The notes beneath the pieces were generated by a model, which was not told the DNA's origin, ran no database searches, and saw only the letters and a program-made list of their open reading frames with translations. The translations under genes and the position numbers were made by a program. 64,000 bases of DNA, from NCBI RefSeq assembly GCF_001613425.1, contig NZ_BDCI01000031.1, positions 32,136-96,135 on the forward strand. The letters run 5' to 3'. Below are positions 24,802 through 33,382 of this stretch, piece after piece (position 1 is the first letter of the stretch; the number at the start of each line of letters is the position of its first letter). This DNA comes from Nocardia vulneris (lineage in GTDB: Bacteria > Actinomycetota > Actinomycetes > Mycobacteriales > Mycobacteriaceae).

Positions 24802-27800
24802 TCAGAACGGCGCGTCCGATGGCAACCGTCCGACCTCCGGCAGATACTGATCCAGCTCCCCTGACTCGAACCGCGACATCCCGATCACCTGCCAGAACTG
24901 TCCCGCCGTATTGCCCTCGGACTTGTACCGGCCGTCGGGCGCGAGCGCGGCCCACCCCTCCGGCAGCCCCAGCAGTTCCGCCCGCACCGCGGGCGCGGCG
25001 TCGCCGGCCGGCACCGTCCACAGTATCGCGTTGCCGTCGTCGCCCCCGCTGGCCAGCAGTTGCCCGGACGGATGGAACGCCAGCGCCCAGACCCGGCGCT
25101 TGTGCCCCTCCATCGTGTGCAGATGCCGCCCGGTCGCCATGTCCCACAACCGGATCACGAGATCGTCGCCCGCGGTCGCCAGCAGGCCGGTGCGCGGATC
25201 GACGGCCGCCGACCAGAGCCGTCCGGTGTGCCGGGTCAGCTCGTGCAGGCTCACCCCGGCCTCGGCATCCCAGATCCGCGCCGTCGTGTCCCAGGAAACG
25301 CTCGCGAGCCGATCTCCCTGGAAGGCAACGGCATACACGCGATCGCCGTGACCGTGCAGCTCGCGCAGCAGTCTGCCGGAGTCGACATCCCACAGCCGCA
25401 CCACGGAGTCGTCACAGCCGGTGGCCATCAGCGAGCCGTCGGCGTTGAAGGCGATCGACCGCACCCGCCCGCGATGCTCGCCGCACACCATGTGCAGCGC
25501 GCCGGTGGTCCGCGTCCAGATGATCACCGTGTCATCGTCGTTCGCGGTGGCCACGTACTGATCGGTGGGATCGAACGCGATCGCCCACACCGGCGCGGCC
25601 TCGATATTGATGTGCCGCTGGAAATCCCCGGTGTCCAGATTCAGCAGGCTCAGCCTGCCGTCGTTACCGACCAGGCCGAGCTGCTGCGGTTGCTTCCCGC
25701 TGAACAGCGCGGTTTCGAAGGTGAGCAGTCGGTCCTCGCTGCCGACCACCCGCCGGATGAGCCTGCCGGTCACCGGATCCCACAGCCGGACCACGCCGTC
25801 GTTACCGCCCGCCGCCAGGATCGTGCCGTCCGCGTTGAAGGTGACCGATTTGACCTGCCTGCCGTGGCCGGTGAGCACGTGGCGGCACACACCGGTCGCG
25901 GGATCCCAGAGCCGGGTGGTGAATTGGTCGTCGGTGACGGCGAGCTGCGCGCCGTCCGGCCGGAACGCGAACGGCCAGATGGAACCGGCGTGCGCGGTGA
26001 TCCGATGCCGCAGTTCGCCGGTCACGCTGTCGCGCAGGCAGAGCAGGCCCGCGCTGTCACCGGAGGCGAGCACCTCGCCCGCCGGATCGAAGGCGAGCCA
26101 GTAGATCGCCGCATTGTGTTCGGGGGGCACGTATTTCGCCACACCCGCGTCCACGTCCCAGACGCGCAATCCGCCGTTGGTATCGCCGCTGGCCAGCAGC
26201 GGCAGGCGCGGATGGAAGGCCAGCGTGTAGACCCGGCCGTCGTGACCGGGCAAGGTGCGAATCAAGGTGCAGCGCACCGGATCCCACAGCGCGACGGTGC
26301 CGTGTGCGCCGCCGACCGCGAGGACGTCACCGGCGGGGTTGAACGCGATCCGGAAGACCGAGCCCGTTTCGCCGACGAATTCGCCACGCTGCGTACCGGT
26401 CTCGACATCCCAGAGCCGGACCACCCCGTCGCGATACGCGGCGGCGAGCACGCCCTCGTGAAAAGCCAAGCTGTAGATCAGTTCCCGGCGGCCCTCGGGC
26501 GCGCACTCGTGCAGCAGGTCGCCGCTGGGCAGCGACCAGAGCCGCAGCAGGCCCTGTGCGTCGCCGGTGGCGAGCAGGCTGCCCGCGCGGTTCAGCTCGA
26601 CCGGCCACGGCCATTCGCTGTGCCCGTGCAGGATGCGGCGCGACTCGCCGGTGACCGCGTCCCAGATGCCGACCGCGCCGTCGGCCGCGCCGCTGATCAG
26701 CACCGTGTCGGTGAACGCCACCGCGAACGAACGATTCCGATGGCCCTGCAGCGTGCGCAGCGGCAGGCCGGTCTCGGTATCGCAGATCAGCACGCCGCCG
26801 TCGTCGCTGCCGATGGCCAGCGTGCCGCCATCCGGGCTGTAGGCCAACGGTTTCGGCAGTCGGCCGTGCCGGGCGTGGAAGCCGTGCCGCACGCCGATCG
26901 CAGCGGGGGCGAATTCGGTCCGCGCGACCGACCCGGGCACCCACGCCGCACCGTGCAGATCGGTCCCCGCGGGGGTGCCGATCACATCCAGCAGCGCGGC
27001 GCGATTCCAGCGGCTGTCCGGCGCGCGGGTTCCGGTCAGATCGGTGCGGGCCAAGCGCGCCCTGGTGAAGTCGGCGCCGGTCAGGTCCGCGCCGACCAGG
27101 CTCGCCTCGTCCAGTCGCGCGCCGACCAGGCGGGCGCCGCGGAGCACGGCCCGGTCCAGATTCACCCCGACCAACCGGGCCCCGGTCAGGTCCGCGTCGG
27201 TCAGATCGACCTGTTGCATATCGCGATACGACAGATCCTCGCCGGCCAGCACCGCGCCGCGCAGATCCGCCGACGGCGCGGTACGCAGCCGGGTGGTGAT
27301 CCGGACCGCGTTGGTCTTGGCCACCTCGACGGCGGCCGGGTCGTCGAGCACACCGCCGGCCCAGCCGCGCGCGGCCCGGACGTCGGCGAGGTCGCAGAGG
27401 AAGTCGATGGACAGCTGCGAGAGCGGCACCTGCGAAAGCTGGGGCGGCGCAGCCACACCCGCGGCGAACTGCTCGGCGATGTGATTGGCGACCAGCCACT
27501 CGGTGACCGAGGAGTGGATGAACCCGAACAGGTTGTCCTCGGTGCGCACCAGCAGGCTACCGGAACCGATGGCGTGTGCGGACTGCTGCACCGACATCCG
27601 GTTCGAGCCGGTCATCTCCACCAAACTCTGCGCCACCTCGGTCAATTCGGACAGGCGCAGATACGGCTCGCCGGTCTCCCAGATGCGCAGCGCGAATGCC
27701 GTGACGGCCAGCCACAATTCGTGCAGCCGCAACCCGGGTAGGGAACCCGCGGCGCTCGCCGTGCGATCGGTCTCGTAGGCCAACCAGGATTCGAGGATCT

Positions 27801-30531
27801 CCCGATACAGCCCGGCCGCGCCCACGGTCTGTTGAGCGCCCGCGGCCGCCCGCAGGCGGCGCTCGTCCAGGTCGGCGATGAAACTGAGCATGCGCGGGTT
27901 CTGCGCCAGACCGAGCAGATCCTGGATGCCGGTGATCAGCCGCATCCTGGCGTCGGCCCGGGCCACGTCGCCGCCGTACCGGTTGGCGAGGAAGGCATGC
28001 ACCTGCGCGGGCGCGAAATCCTCGACGGACAGGATGTGGCGATCCTGCAGCAGCCCGACCCGCTCCCCCAGCGCGGTCAGCACCTGGGCGCGCGAGGCGA
28101 AGTGCTGAGTACGGCTCGCCACAATGATTTTCGCCTTGCCGACCGCGGCTTGCAGCAGCGTTTCCAGATGGTCGGTGGCGAACTCGTAGCTGATCCGGGT
28201 GACGAGTTCGTCGAAGCCGTCGAACAGCAGCACCACCCGGCCCTCCCGCAGCATGTAGCGCAAGGCCTTCAGGTCGATCCGCTCTTCGCCATGGTTGGCC
28301 AGGTGCGCGGCGACCAGTCCGTCCACCGAATGGGTCTTGTCCAGATGCCGCAGTTCGATCAGGATCGGGATCAGCGCGGGCATGGTCTCGGTGATCCGCC
28401 GCGCCACCTCGTGCAGCGCGAAGGTCTTGCCGCGCCCGAAATCGCCGAGTACCAGCACGAATCGGCCGTGATCGGCGGCGACCAGGCGCAGCAGCTCGGC
28501 CACCAGGTCGTCCTGGACCACCTGATCGCCGTGCTCGAGCATCCGGAACCGCTGCGGCACATAGAGCTCCGGCGGATAGCGGCGGTCCGTGCGCAACCGC
28601 TCCACCTGCTTGACCAGGTAGTCGTCCAGATCGAGCAGACCCTGGAATTCGGTGAAACTGCGCACCCGCAGGCCGTGACTGGCGGCCTCGTCGCGCAGCG
28701 AACGTGGCGGTGGCGCACCGCGATACACCAGTTCGGAGCCGTATTCCGGGTCGTGGCCGAGGAAGTCCTCGATCACCTGCCTGGTCATGTCGCCGACGTG
28801 CGCGCCGATCCGCCACTGGGCGATCACCTCGTCCCGCTGATGGGTGATGATCAGATGCGGCGGTTCGGATTCGACGCGCCGGATCTTCGCGTCCGGATAC
28901 CGGGTTTCGCAGACCTCGGCCAGCCGCTCGAGCAACCGGCCGTGCGGGTCGATCACCGTCGGGGCTTCCGGCGCGGTGTCCACCGGCTCGTCGGGACCGG
29001 TCAGTTCGGGCAGGGCGTGCGGGGACAGCGCCGCGACGGCATTCGGCCAGGGCAGTGCGAGGCGAGCGGTCGGCGCGCCCGGGTCCTCCGCGGTCGCGCT
29101 GTAGCGGGCCAGCCCCTCGGCGGTCAGGTGGATGATCTCGTCCCGGCCCGGCGCGGCGGCGGGGATCACGGGCAGCCTGCCGTCCAGCCGATCCAGATGT
29201 GGCCCACCGGGTCCCGGGCCGTGCAGCAGCAGGTTCAGCCGCCCGCCGAGCAGCCGCGACAGCGTGTCGACGTCGCGCAGCAGTGCCGGATCGCGCGGCG
29301 ACGCCGCCGTGCCCGGCAACGGGTCGTGCCGGACCACCCCGAGCCGCAGCCAACCGTTCTCCTCGAACGGTCGCAGCCGCTCGGCGAACCACGCGGCCTG
29401 CGGTTCGCCGATCCGGCCGTAATCGTCGTCGGGCAGATGGGTCGCGGCCATGGTGGAGTTCAAACCCGCGACCACCACTCGCAATTCGGGGATCGGGAAC
29501 AGCGTCCACGGCTGCCCGACATCGAAGACCAGATGATCCAGGCCCTGGTACAGCTCGCTGAACAGGCGCGCGTACTGCTCCAGCTTCGGGAAGTACGGCG
29601 GCTGCGGTTTCCGGTCGCGCGCTTCACAATTCAGGAAGTAGGCATGGCACGCGATCTTGGACACGTCGTGGTTGCCCGGCACCACGACCAACCGGTCCGG
29701 CTCGAGGCCGAGCAGCACGCGCAGGCCGGTCAGGAAGGTCAGCGCCTCGTCGACCTCACGCGGCTTGCCGGATTCGGTGAGATCGCCGGTCACCACGATC
29801 AGATCCGGTTTCGGCACACCGCGATCGATCGACTGGGTGACATTCGACCAGATCCGGGCCTGGAGTTCGCGCGCCGTGCTCGGTTCGTCCGGCGCGAGCA
29901 GACCCCGGCCGAAACGCGGACCCGCGACATGCAGCACGCTGACTCCGGTGCGCGGTTCGGCATGCGGCGTGCCGCCCGGAAAAGCCGGGGCCGCAACGGG
30001 TGTGCGCCGGCTCGTCGGCGACGCGACCGGGCCGGACTCCTCCTCGTCGGCGTAGCGGTCCGGTTGCGTCGCCCCCAGTTCGTTCGGGAAGCCCGGTGCG
30101 GTCGCCGGTTTCGCCCGGCCCGCGAGCAGATGCCGCACCCGCTCCAGCAGAATGCGGCGCGCCTCGTCTGCGGCCGCGACTGGCACCAGGTCGATGTAGG
30201 TGAGGGTGGCCAGCAGCCCCTCCAACTGACAGTCGGCGATCCGGACCGGCATCAGCTTGCCCGGATCGGTGCGGAACGCGGCCTGCCATTCCATTGTCCC
30301 GTAACGGGATTGGAGATAGTTGTCGGAGAGCACAAGCAGTACGACCGCCGAATCGCGTACGCCGCGGTCCATGAAGTCGATGAAGTTGGTGCCCGGCACG
30401 AAATCCCAGGCCTGGATCAGGGTGCGGAAACCGGCACTCTCCAACTGCCAGGCCAGCCAGGTGGCCCACCGCTCGTCCGCCGGGGAATAGCTGATGAATA
30501 CGTCCCGCGCTCGCCCACCCTGCTGTGTCAC
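24802..30531 (-). CDS. TIR - metallophosphoesterase-like - NACHT - pentapeptide - WD40 STAND protein
   Basis: 1909 aa, GTG start at 30531. Domain order: TIR, residues 9-137 (DVFISYSPADERW; LSDNYLQSRYGTMEWQAAF, with E81 a candidate NADase Glu); calcineurin-like phosphoesterase, 195-470 (IVVTGDLTESG; VVVPGNHDVSK); an alpha/beta domain, 525-660, ending ELYVPQRFRML; NACHT NTPase with Walker A GDFGRGKTFAL (696-706) and Walker B VVLLFDGFDEL (766-776); a helical region; pentapeptide repeats 1089-1170 (DLTDADLTGARLVGVNLDRA); and about fourteen WD40 repeats from 1225 to 1870. The layout is that of prokaryotic NLR-like immune or conflict ATPases: WD40 sensor, NACHT switch, TIR effector. Metal ligands of the phosphoesterase look lost (GPRFG for DxH; HGPGPGG for HGHxH), so it may be a scaffold. 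Confidence 0.9.
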   Translation of the reverse strand: MTQQGGRARDVFISYSPADERWATWLAWQLESAGFRTLIQAWDFVPGTNFIDFMDRGVRDSAVVLLVLSDNYLQSRYGTMEWQAAFRTDPGKLMPVRIADCQLEGLLATLTYIDLVPVAAADEARRILLERVRHLLAGRAKPATAPGFPNELGATQPDRYADEEESGPVASPTSRRTPVAAPAFPGGTPHAEPRTGVSVLHVAGPRFGRGLLAPDEPSTARELQARIWSNVTQSIDRGVPKPDLIVVTGDLTESGKPREVDEALTFLTGLRVLLGLEPDRLVVVPGNHDVSKIACHAYFLNCEARDRKPQPPYFPKLEQYARLFSELYQGLDHLVFDVGQPWTLFPIPELRVVVAGLNSTMAATHLPDDDYGRIGEPQAAWFAERLRPFEENGWLRLGVVRHDPLPGTAASPRDPALLRDVDTLSRLLGGRLNLLLHGPGPGGPHLDRLDGRLPVIPAAAPGRDEIIHLTAEGLARYSATAEDPGAPTARLALPWPNAVAALSPHALPELTGPDEPVDTAPEAPTVIDPHGRLLERLAEVCETRYPDAKIRRVESEPPHLIITHQRDEVIAQWRIGAHVGDMTRQVIEDFLGHDPEYGSELVYRGAPPPRSLRDEAASHGLRVRSFTEFQGLLDLDDYLVKQVERLRTDRRYPPELYVPQRFRMLEHGDQVVQDDLVAELLRLVAADHGRFVLVLGDFGRGKTFALHEVARRITETMPALIPILIELRHLDKTHSVDGLVAAHLANHGEERIDLKALRYMLREGRVVLLFDGFDELVTRISYEFATDHLETLLQAAVGKAKIIVASRTQHFASRAQVLTALGERVGLLQDRHILSVEDFAPAQVHAFLANRYGGDVARADARMRLITGIQDLLGLAQNPRMLSFIADLDERRLRAAAGAQQTVGAAGLYREILESWLAYETDRTASAAGSLPGLRLHELWLAVTAFALRIWETGEPYLRLSELTEVAQSLVEMTGSNRMSVQQSAHAIGSGSLLVRTEDNLFGFIHSSVTEWLVANHIAEQFAAGVAAPPQLSQVPLSQLSIDFLCDLADVRAARGWAGGVLDDPAAVEVAKTNAVRITTRLRTAPSADLRGAVLAGEDLSYRDMQQVDLTDADLTGARLVGVNLDRAVLRGARLVGARLDEASLVGADLTGADFTRARLARTDLTGTRAPDSRWNRAALLDVIGTPAGTDLHGAAWVPGSVARTEFAPAAIGVRHGFHARHGRLPKPLAYSPDGGTLAIGSDDGGVLICDTETGLPLRTLQGHRNRSFAVAFTDTVLISGAADGAVGIWDAVTGESRRILHGHSEWPWPVELNRAGSLLATGDAQGLLRLWSLPSGDLLHECAPEGRRELIYSLAFHEGVLAAAYRDGVVRLWDVETGTQRGEFVGETGSVFRIAFNPAGDVLAVGGAHGTVALWDPVRCTLIRTLPGHDGRVYTLAFHPRLPLLASGDTNGGLRVWDVDAGVAKYVPPEHNAAIYWLAFDPAGEVLASGDSAGLLCLRDSVTGELRHRITAHAGSIWPFAFRPDGAQLAVTDDQFTTRLWDPATGVCRHVLTGHGRQVKSVTFNADGTILAAGGNDGVVRLWDPVTGRLIRRVVGSEDRLLTFETALFSGKQPQQLGLVGNDGRLSLLNLDTGDFQRHINIEAAPVWAIAFDPTDQYVATANDDDTVIIWTRTTGALHMVCGEHRGRVRSIAFNADGSLMATGCDDSVVRLWDVDSGRLLRELHGHGDRVYAVAFQGDRLASVSWDTTARIWDAEAGVSLHELTRHTGRLWSAAVDPRTGLLATAGDDLVIRLWDMATGRHLHTMEGHKRRVWALAFHPSGQLLASGGDDGNAILWTVPAGDAAPAVRAELLGLPEGWAALAPDGRYKSEGNTAGQFWQVIGMSRFESGELDQYLPEVGRLPSDAPF

Positions 30532-30540
30532 GCCCCCAGT

Positions 30541-31827
30541 ATGGCCCAGGCCAATAGCATGGCAGTCGTGCCCGAACAGGTCGACTCCCCCGAGCGCAAC
30601 ATCCCGCCGCACCCGTCGGCGGCCGCCGAGCGGCCCCGCTGGGGCCTCAGCGTGCTGGATTGGGTCCGGATCGCGCTGCTCGTCGCCGGTGTGCTCTGCG
30701 TGCTGACCGGGCTGCTGCCCAGGGCCGAAGCCGCGGACAACATGCGCCGGATCGGTCCGCTGCTGCTGTTTCTCGGCAGCGTGATCGTGCTGGCCGAACT
30801 GACCCGGCAGGCCAAGGTGTTCGATGTGATCGCGCACCGGCTCGCCATCCTCGGACGCGGCTACTATCCGGCGCTGTTCCTGCTGTGCGTCCTGTTCGCC
30901 TCGGCGACCACGATCCTGCTCAATCTCGACACGACCGCCGTGCTGATCACTCCGGTGATGCTCGCACTGGCCGTGCCCGCCCGCATCCCCCCGCTGCCGC
31001 TGGCCATGACCACGCTCTGGCTCGCCAACACCGCCAGCCTGCTGCTGCCGGTCTCCAATCTCACCAACCTGCTCGCCGCCGACCGGGTCGCACTGACCGC
31101 GACCGAGTTCGCCACGAAAATGTGGGCGCCCCAGCTGGTTTCGATCGGCGCGACGATGTTGTGCCTGTGGCTGTGGTACTGGCGGCGGGGCCGGCGCGAC
31201 ACCGACCGGTACCTGCCGCCCGAACCGGTGCGCCCCGCGAACGCGAAAGAGCGTGCGCTGCTGTACACCACGGCGGGCGCCTGCTTGCTCTTCATCGTCG
31301 CGATCCCGTTCGTCGGTGATCGCATCGGGATCGCCGCGACCATCGCCGCCGCCATCGCGGTGCTGGCGTTCGCGGTGTTCGACCGCCGATCCCTGCGGTG
31401 GTCGCTGATTCCTTGGCAGCTGCTGGTTTTCGTCGTCGGCCTGTTCCTGGTGGTGCCCACCCTCGGCAGGCTCGGGCTCTCGGACCTGATGCACACCTTG
31501 ATCGGCGACGACTCGGGCGCGGCAGGCGCGTTCCGCGCGGCAGGCGCGGGCGCGGCGCTGTCGAATATCGCCAACAACCTGCCCGCCTACACCGCGGGCG
31601 AGGCGGTGGTACCTGCCGCGAATCACGCTCAGCTGCTGGCCCTGCTCATCGGCACCAACATCGGGCCGGTGGTGACGCCGTGGGCGTCCCTGGCCACCCT
31701 GCTCTGCCTGGAGTTCTGCCGCACGCACAACGTGCGCGTCCCGATGCTGCGCTTCGTGCTCACCGGGTTCGGGCTCGCGCTGCTCGGTACCGTCGGCGCG
31801 GTCGCGGCACTGCTCGTCGCCGGATGA
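30541..31827 (+). CDS. ArsB/SLC13-type ion permease
   Basis: Up to 428 aa with about eleven TM segments. The transporter signature of the ArsB/NhaD/CitT (IT) superfamily is seen in NTASLLLPVSNLTNLLA and, near the end, AALSNIANNLPAYTAGEAVV, the paired S-N-x-x-N-x-x-P elements. Substrate could be arsenite, Na+ or a dicarboxylate; no arsR or arsC is nearby. Possible starts are ATG 30541, ATG 30559 and GTG 30568. The divergent STAND gene begins at 30531, so promoters of the two genes must overlap the coding sequence. Confidence 0.85.
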   Translation: MAQANSMAVVPEQVDSPERNIPPHPSAAAERPRWGLSVLDWVRIALLVAGVLCVLTGLLPRAEAADNMRRIGPLLLFLGSVIVLAELTRQAKVFDVIAHRLAILGRGYYPALFLLCVLFASATTILLNLDTTAVLITPVMLALAVPARIPPLPLAMTTLWLANTASLLLPVSNLTNLLAADRVALTATEFATKMWAPQLVSIGATMLCLWLWYWRRGRRDTDRYLPPEPVRPANAKERALLYTTAGACLLFIVAIPFVGDRIGIAATIAAAIAVLAFAVFDRRSLRWSLIPWQLLVFVVGLFLVVPTLGRLGLSDLMHTLIGDDSGAAGAFRAAGAGAALSNIANNLPAYTAGEAVVPAANHAQLLALLIGTNIGPVVTPWASLATLLCLEFCRTHNVRVPMLRFVLTGFGLALLGTVGAVAALLVAG

Positions 31828-31841
31828 CGGTGGGCACGAGG

Positions 31842-32720
31842 CTATCCCGGCCCCGGCAGGCCCGTCACCTGGACCGCACTCGCCGATTTCACCAGCAGGG
31901 TCAGCTCGGGCAGCACCGCAGGACCGCCCGCGATGAAATCCACCTCGCCCGTCGGCAGATCCAAGCGCTCGTCGAGGGCCGCACCCTCGAAATCGGTGAT
32001 GTGCATCCCGGATTCGCGGGCGAGCAGCGCACCGGCCGGGAGGTCGACCAGTCCGGCCCGATAGCCGACGAAACCGTCGATATCGCCGCTGCTCAACATG
32101 ACCCAGCACAGCAGCGGTGACCAGAGCTGGATCAGGCGGCGCGAGGACGATTCCAACGTCAGCCGCAGTGCACGGGCGGTCGAATCGGTGCGGGTGACGG
32201 GATACCCCTGGAGCCACGCGAGGACCGGAGCCGCGCTGGGCTGGGACGCCGTCGGCACGAGCGGCCCGTTCGGTCCGGTGGCGCCGCGCCCGCGCACCGC
32301 CGTCCAGGTGCGGTCGGCGATCGGCTCGTGCACCACCCCGACGACCGGAGTCCCGTTGTGACACAGCGCGATACCGACCGTGCAGACGGGCAGCCCGATC
32401 GCGATGTTGTTGGTCCCGTCCAGCGGATCCACCACCCAGCACCAGGCGTCGTCGCCGCTGTCGAGCACACCGGATTCCTCGGCAAGGATGCGGTGCTGCG
32501 GGAACACGCGCCGGATGTGGCCGAGGATGATCCGCTCGGCCCGCAGGTCCAGATCGGTCACCACGTCACCGCTGGCGTCCTTGGTGCTGACGGTCAGCGC
32601 CCCGAGCAGACCGTCCCGGATCGCCCGGCCCGCTTCGACCGCGGCGGTGACCGCGACATCCGCGGCCACGTCCAGCAGCGTGCCGGGCAGCACCTGATGC
32701 ATCACGTCGCCTGTTCGCAT
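31842..32720 (-). CDS. Inositol-monophosphatase-family phosphatase
   Basis: 292 aa. Metal-binding motifs of the IMPase/FBPase/BPNase superfamily are intact: HRILAEESGV (Glu pair), WVVDPLDGTNNIAIGLPVCT (DPxDGT) and GLVDLPAGALLARESGMHI (distal Asp). Substrates in the family include inositol phosphates, fructose-1,6-bisphosphate, histidinol phosphate and 3'-phosphoadenosine nucleotides. ATG 32720 has GGAG five bases upstream and overlaps the previous gene by 19 bases; ATG 32702 overlaps its stop as TGATG. Third gene of a coupled cassette with a cupin-like and a 2-TM protein. Confidence 0.85.
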   Translation of the reverse strand: MRTGDVMHQVLPGTLLDVAADVAVTAAVEAGRAIRDGLLGALTVSTKDASGDVVTDLDLRAERIILGHIRRVFPQHRILAEESGVLDSGDDAWCWVVDPLDGTNNIAIGLPVCTVGIALCHNGTPVVGVVHEPIADRTWTAVRGRGATGPNGPLVPTASQPSAAPVLAWLQGYPVTRTDSTARALRLTLESSSRRLIQLWSPLLCWVMLSSGDIDGFVGYRAGLVDLPAGALLARESGMHITDFEGAALDERLDLPTGEVDFIAGGPAVLPELTLLVKSASAVQVTGLPGPG

Positions 32721-33382
32721 CGGTTCTCCAGTTGATTCGGTCGGGTGTGCAGATGATCGAGCACGGTTTGCGCGGCCCTGCGGGATTCGGCCGGGGTGCA
32801 GGGGGTTCGGTACACCCAGTGGTCGGTGGTGGCGAGTGTGCCGAGGGACAGGTCGGGGTGGCCGCGGTTGTCCTCGCCGAGTACCACGGTCGCCGCCGCA
32901 CCGCGCACGTCGGACACGTGGAACGCGCCGTGCGGCAGGGTGTAGACCTCGCCCGCGCGGAACTCCTCCCGGGAACGGGTGCGATAGGTGGCCAGACGTT
33001 GCGTCGCACGGACCAGGTCACCGTCCGCGGCGCTCTGGATCTCGAACAGCCGATGCGTGGGACGTGCGGGGGCACTGTCGATTTCGAGGATCTCGTTGCC
33101 GACCGTGCCGTACAGCACGGTGCTGAGCAGATCCCAGCTGTGCGCGTGCATCGGCGAGGTGGTCGGCTCGGCGAGCCCGCCCTCGGTCCAGACGTGCACG
33201 CAGACGCCGAGGCCCTCCCCGCGCCACACCGGAAAACACAAGAACCCCAGCGGATGTCGCACGGCGGTCAGTTCGGAGCTACCGTCGACCACGCCCGCCA
33301 ACACGTCACGCGCCCAGCGACGCACCGCATTCGCGGCGTCCTCCGCGGCGAGCAGCGTGCGTAGTCGGGCGTATTCGTTCAT
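32702..33382 (-). CDS. Cupin-fold-like protein, middle gene of the cassette
   Basis: 226 aa. A His-containing strand pattern suggests a double-stranded beta helix of the cysteine-dioxygenase/cupin kind: SPMHAHSWDLLSTVLYGTV (HxHxW then G), later LPHGAFHVSDVRGAAATVVL (distal His). ATG 33382 overlaps the preceding stop as TGATG, and its own stop overlaps an alternative start of the phosphatase. Catalysis on a thiol or phosphoryl compound, or ligand sensing, is possible. Function is not known to me. Confidence 0.7.
   Translation of the reverse strand: MNEYARLRTLLAAEDAANAVRRWARDVLAGVVDGSSELTAVRHPLGFLCFPVWRGEGLGVCVHVWTEGGLAEPTTSPMHAHSWDLLSTVLYGTVGNEILEIDSAPARPTHRLFEIQSAADGDLVRATQRLATYRTRSREEFRAGEVYTLPHGAFHVSDVRGAAATVVLGEDNRGHPDLSLGTLATTDHWVYRTPCTPAESRRAAQTVLDHLHTRPNQLENRCEQAT

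Noticed and set aside
25060..31827. Very long plus-strand open frames opposite the STAND gene (25060-27741 and 27832-31827)
   Set aside because: They are antisense shadows of GC-rich coding DNA. Only the last part from 30541 is a real gene (permease).
30532..32442. Extension of the STAND reading frame upstream to 32442
   Set aside because: The TIR domain begins right after the GTG at 30531; everything upstream is antisense to the permease and phosphatase genes and has no domain.
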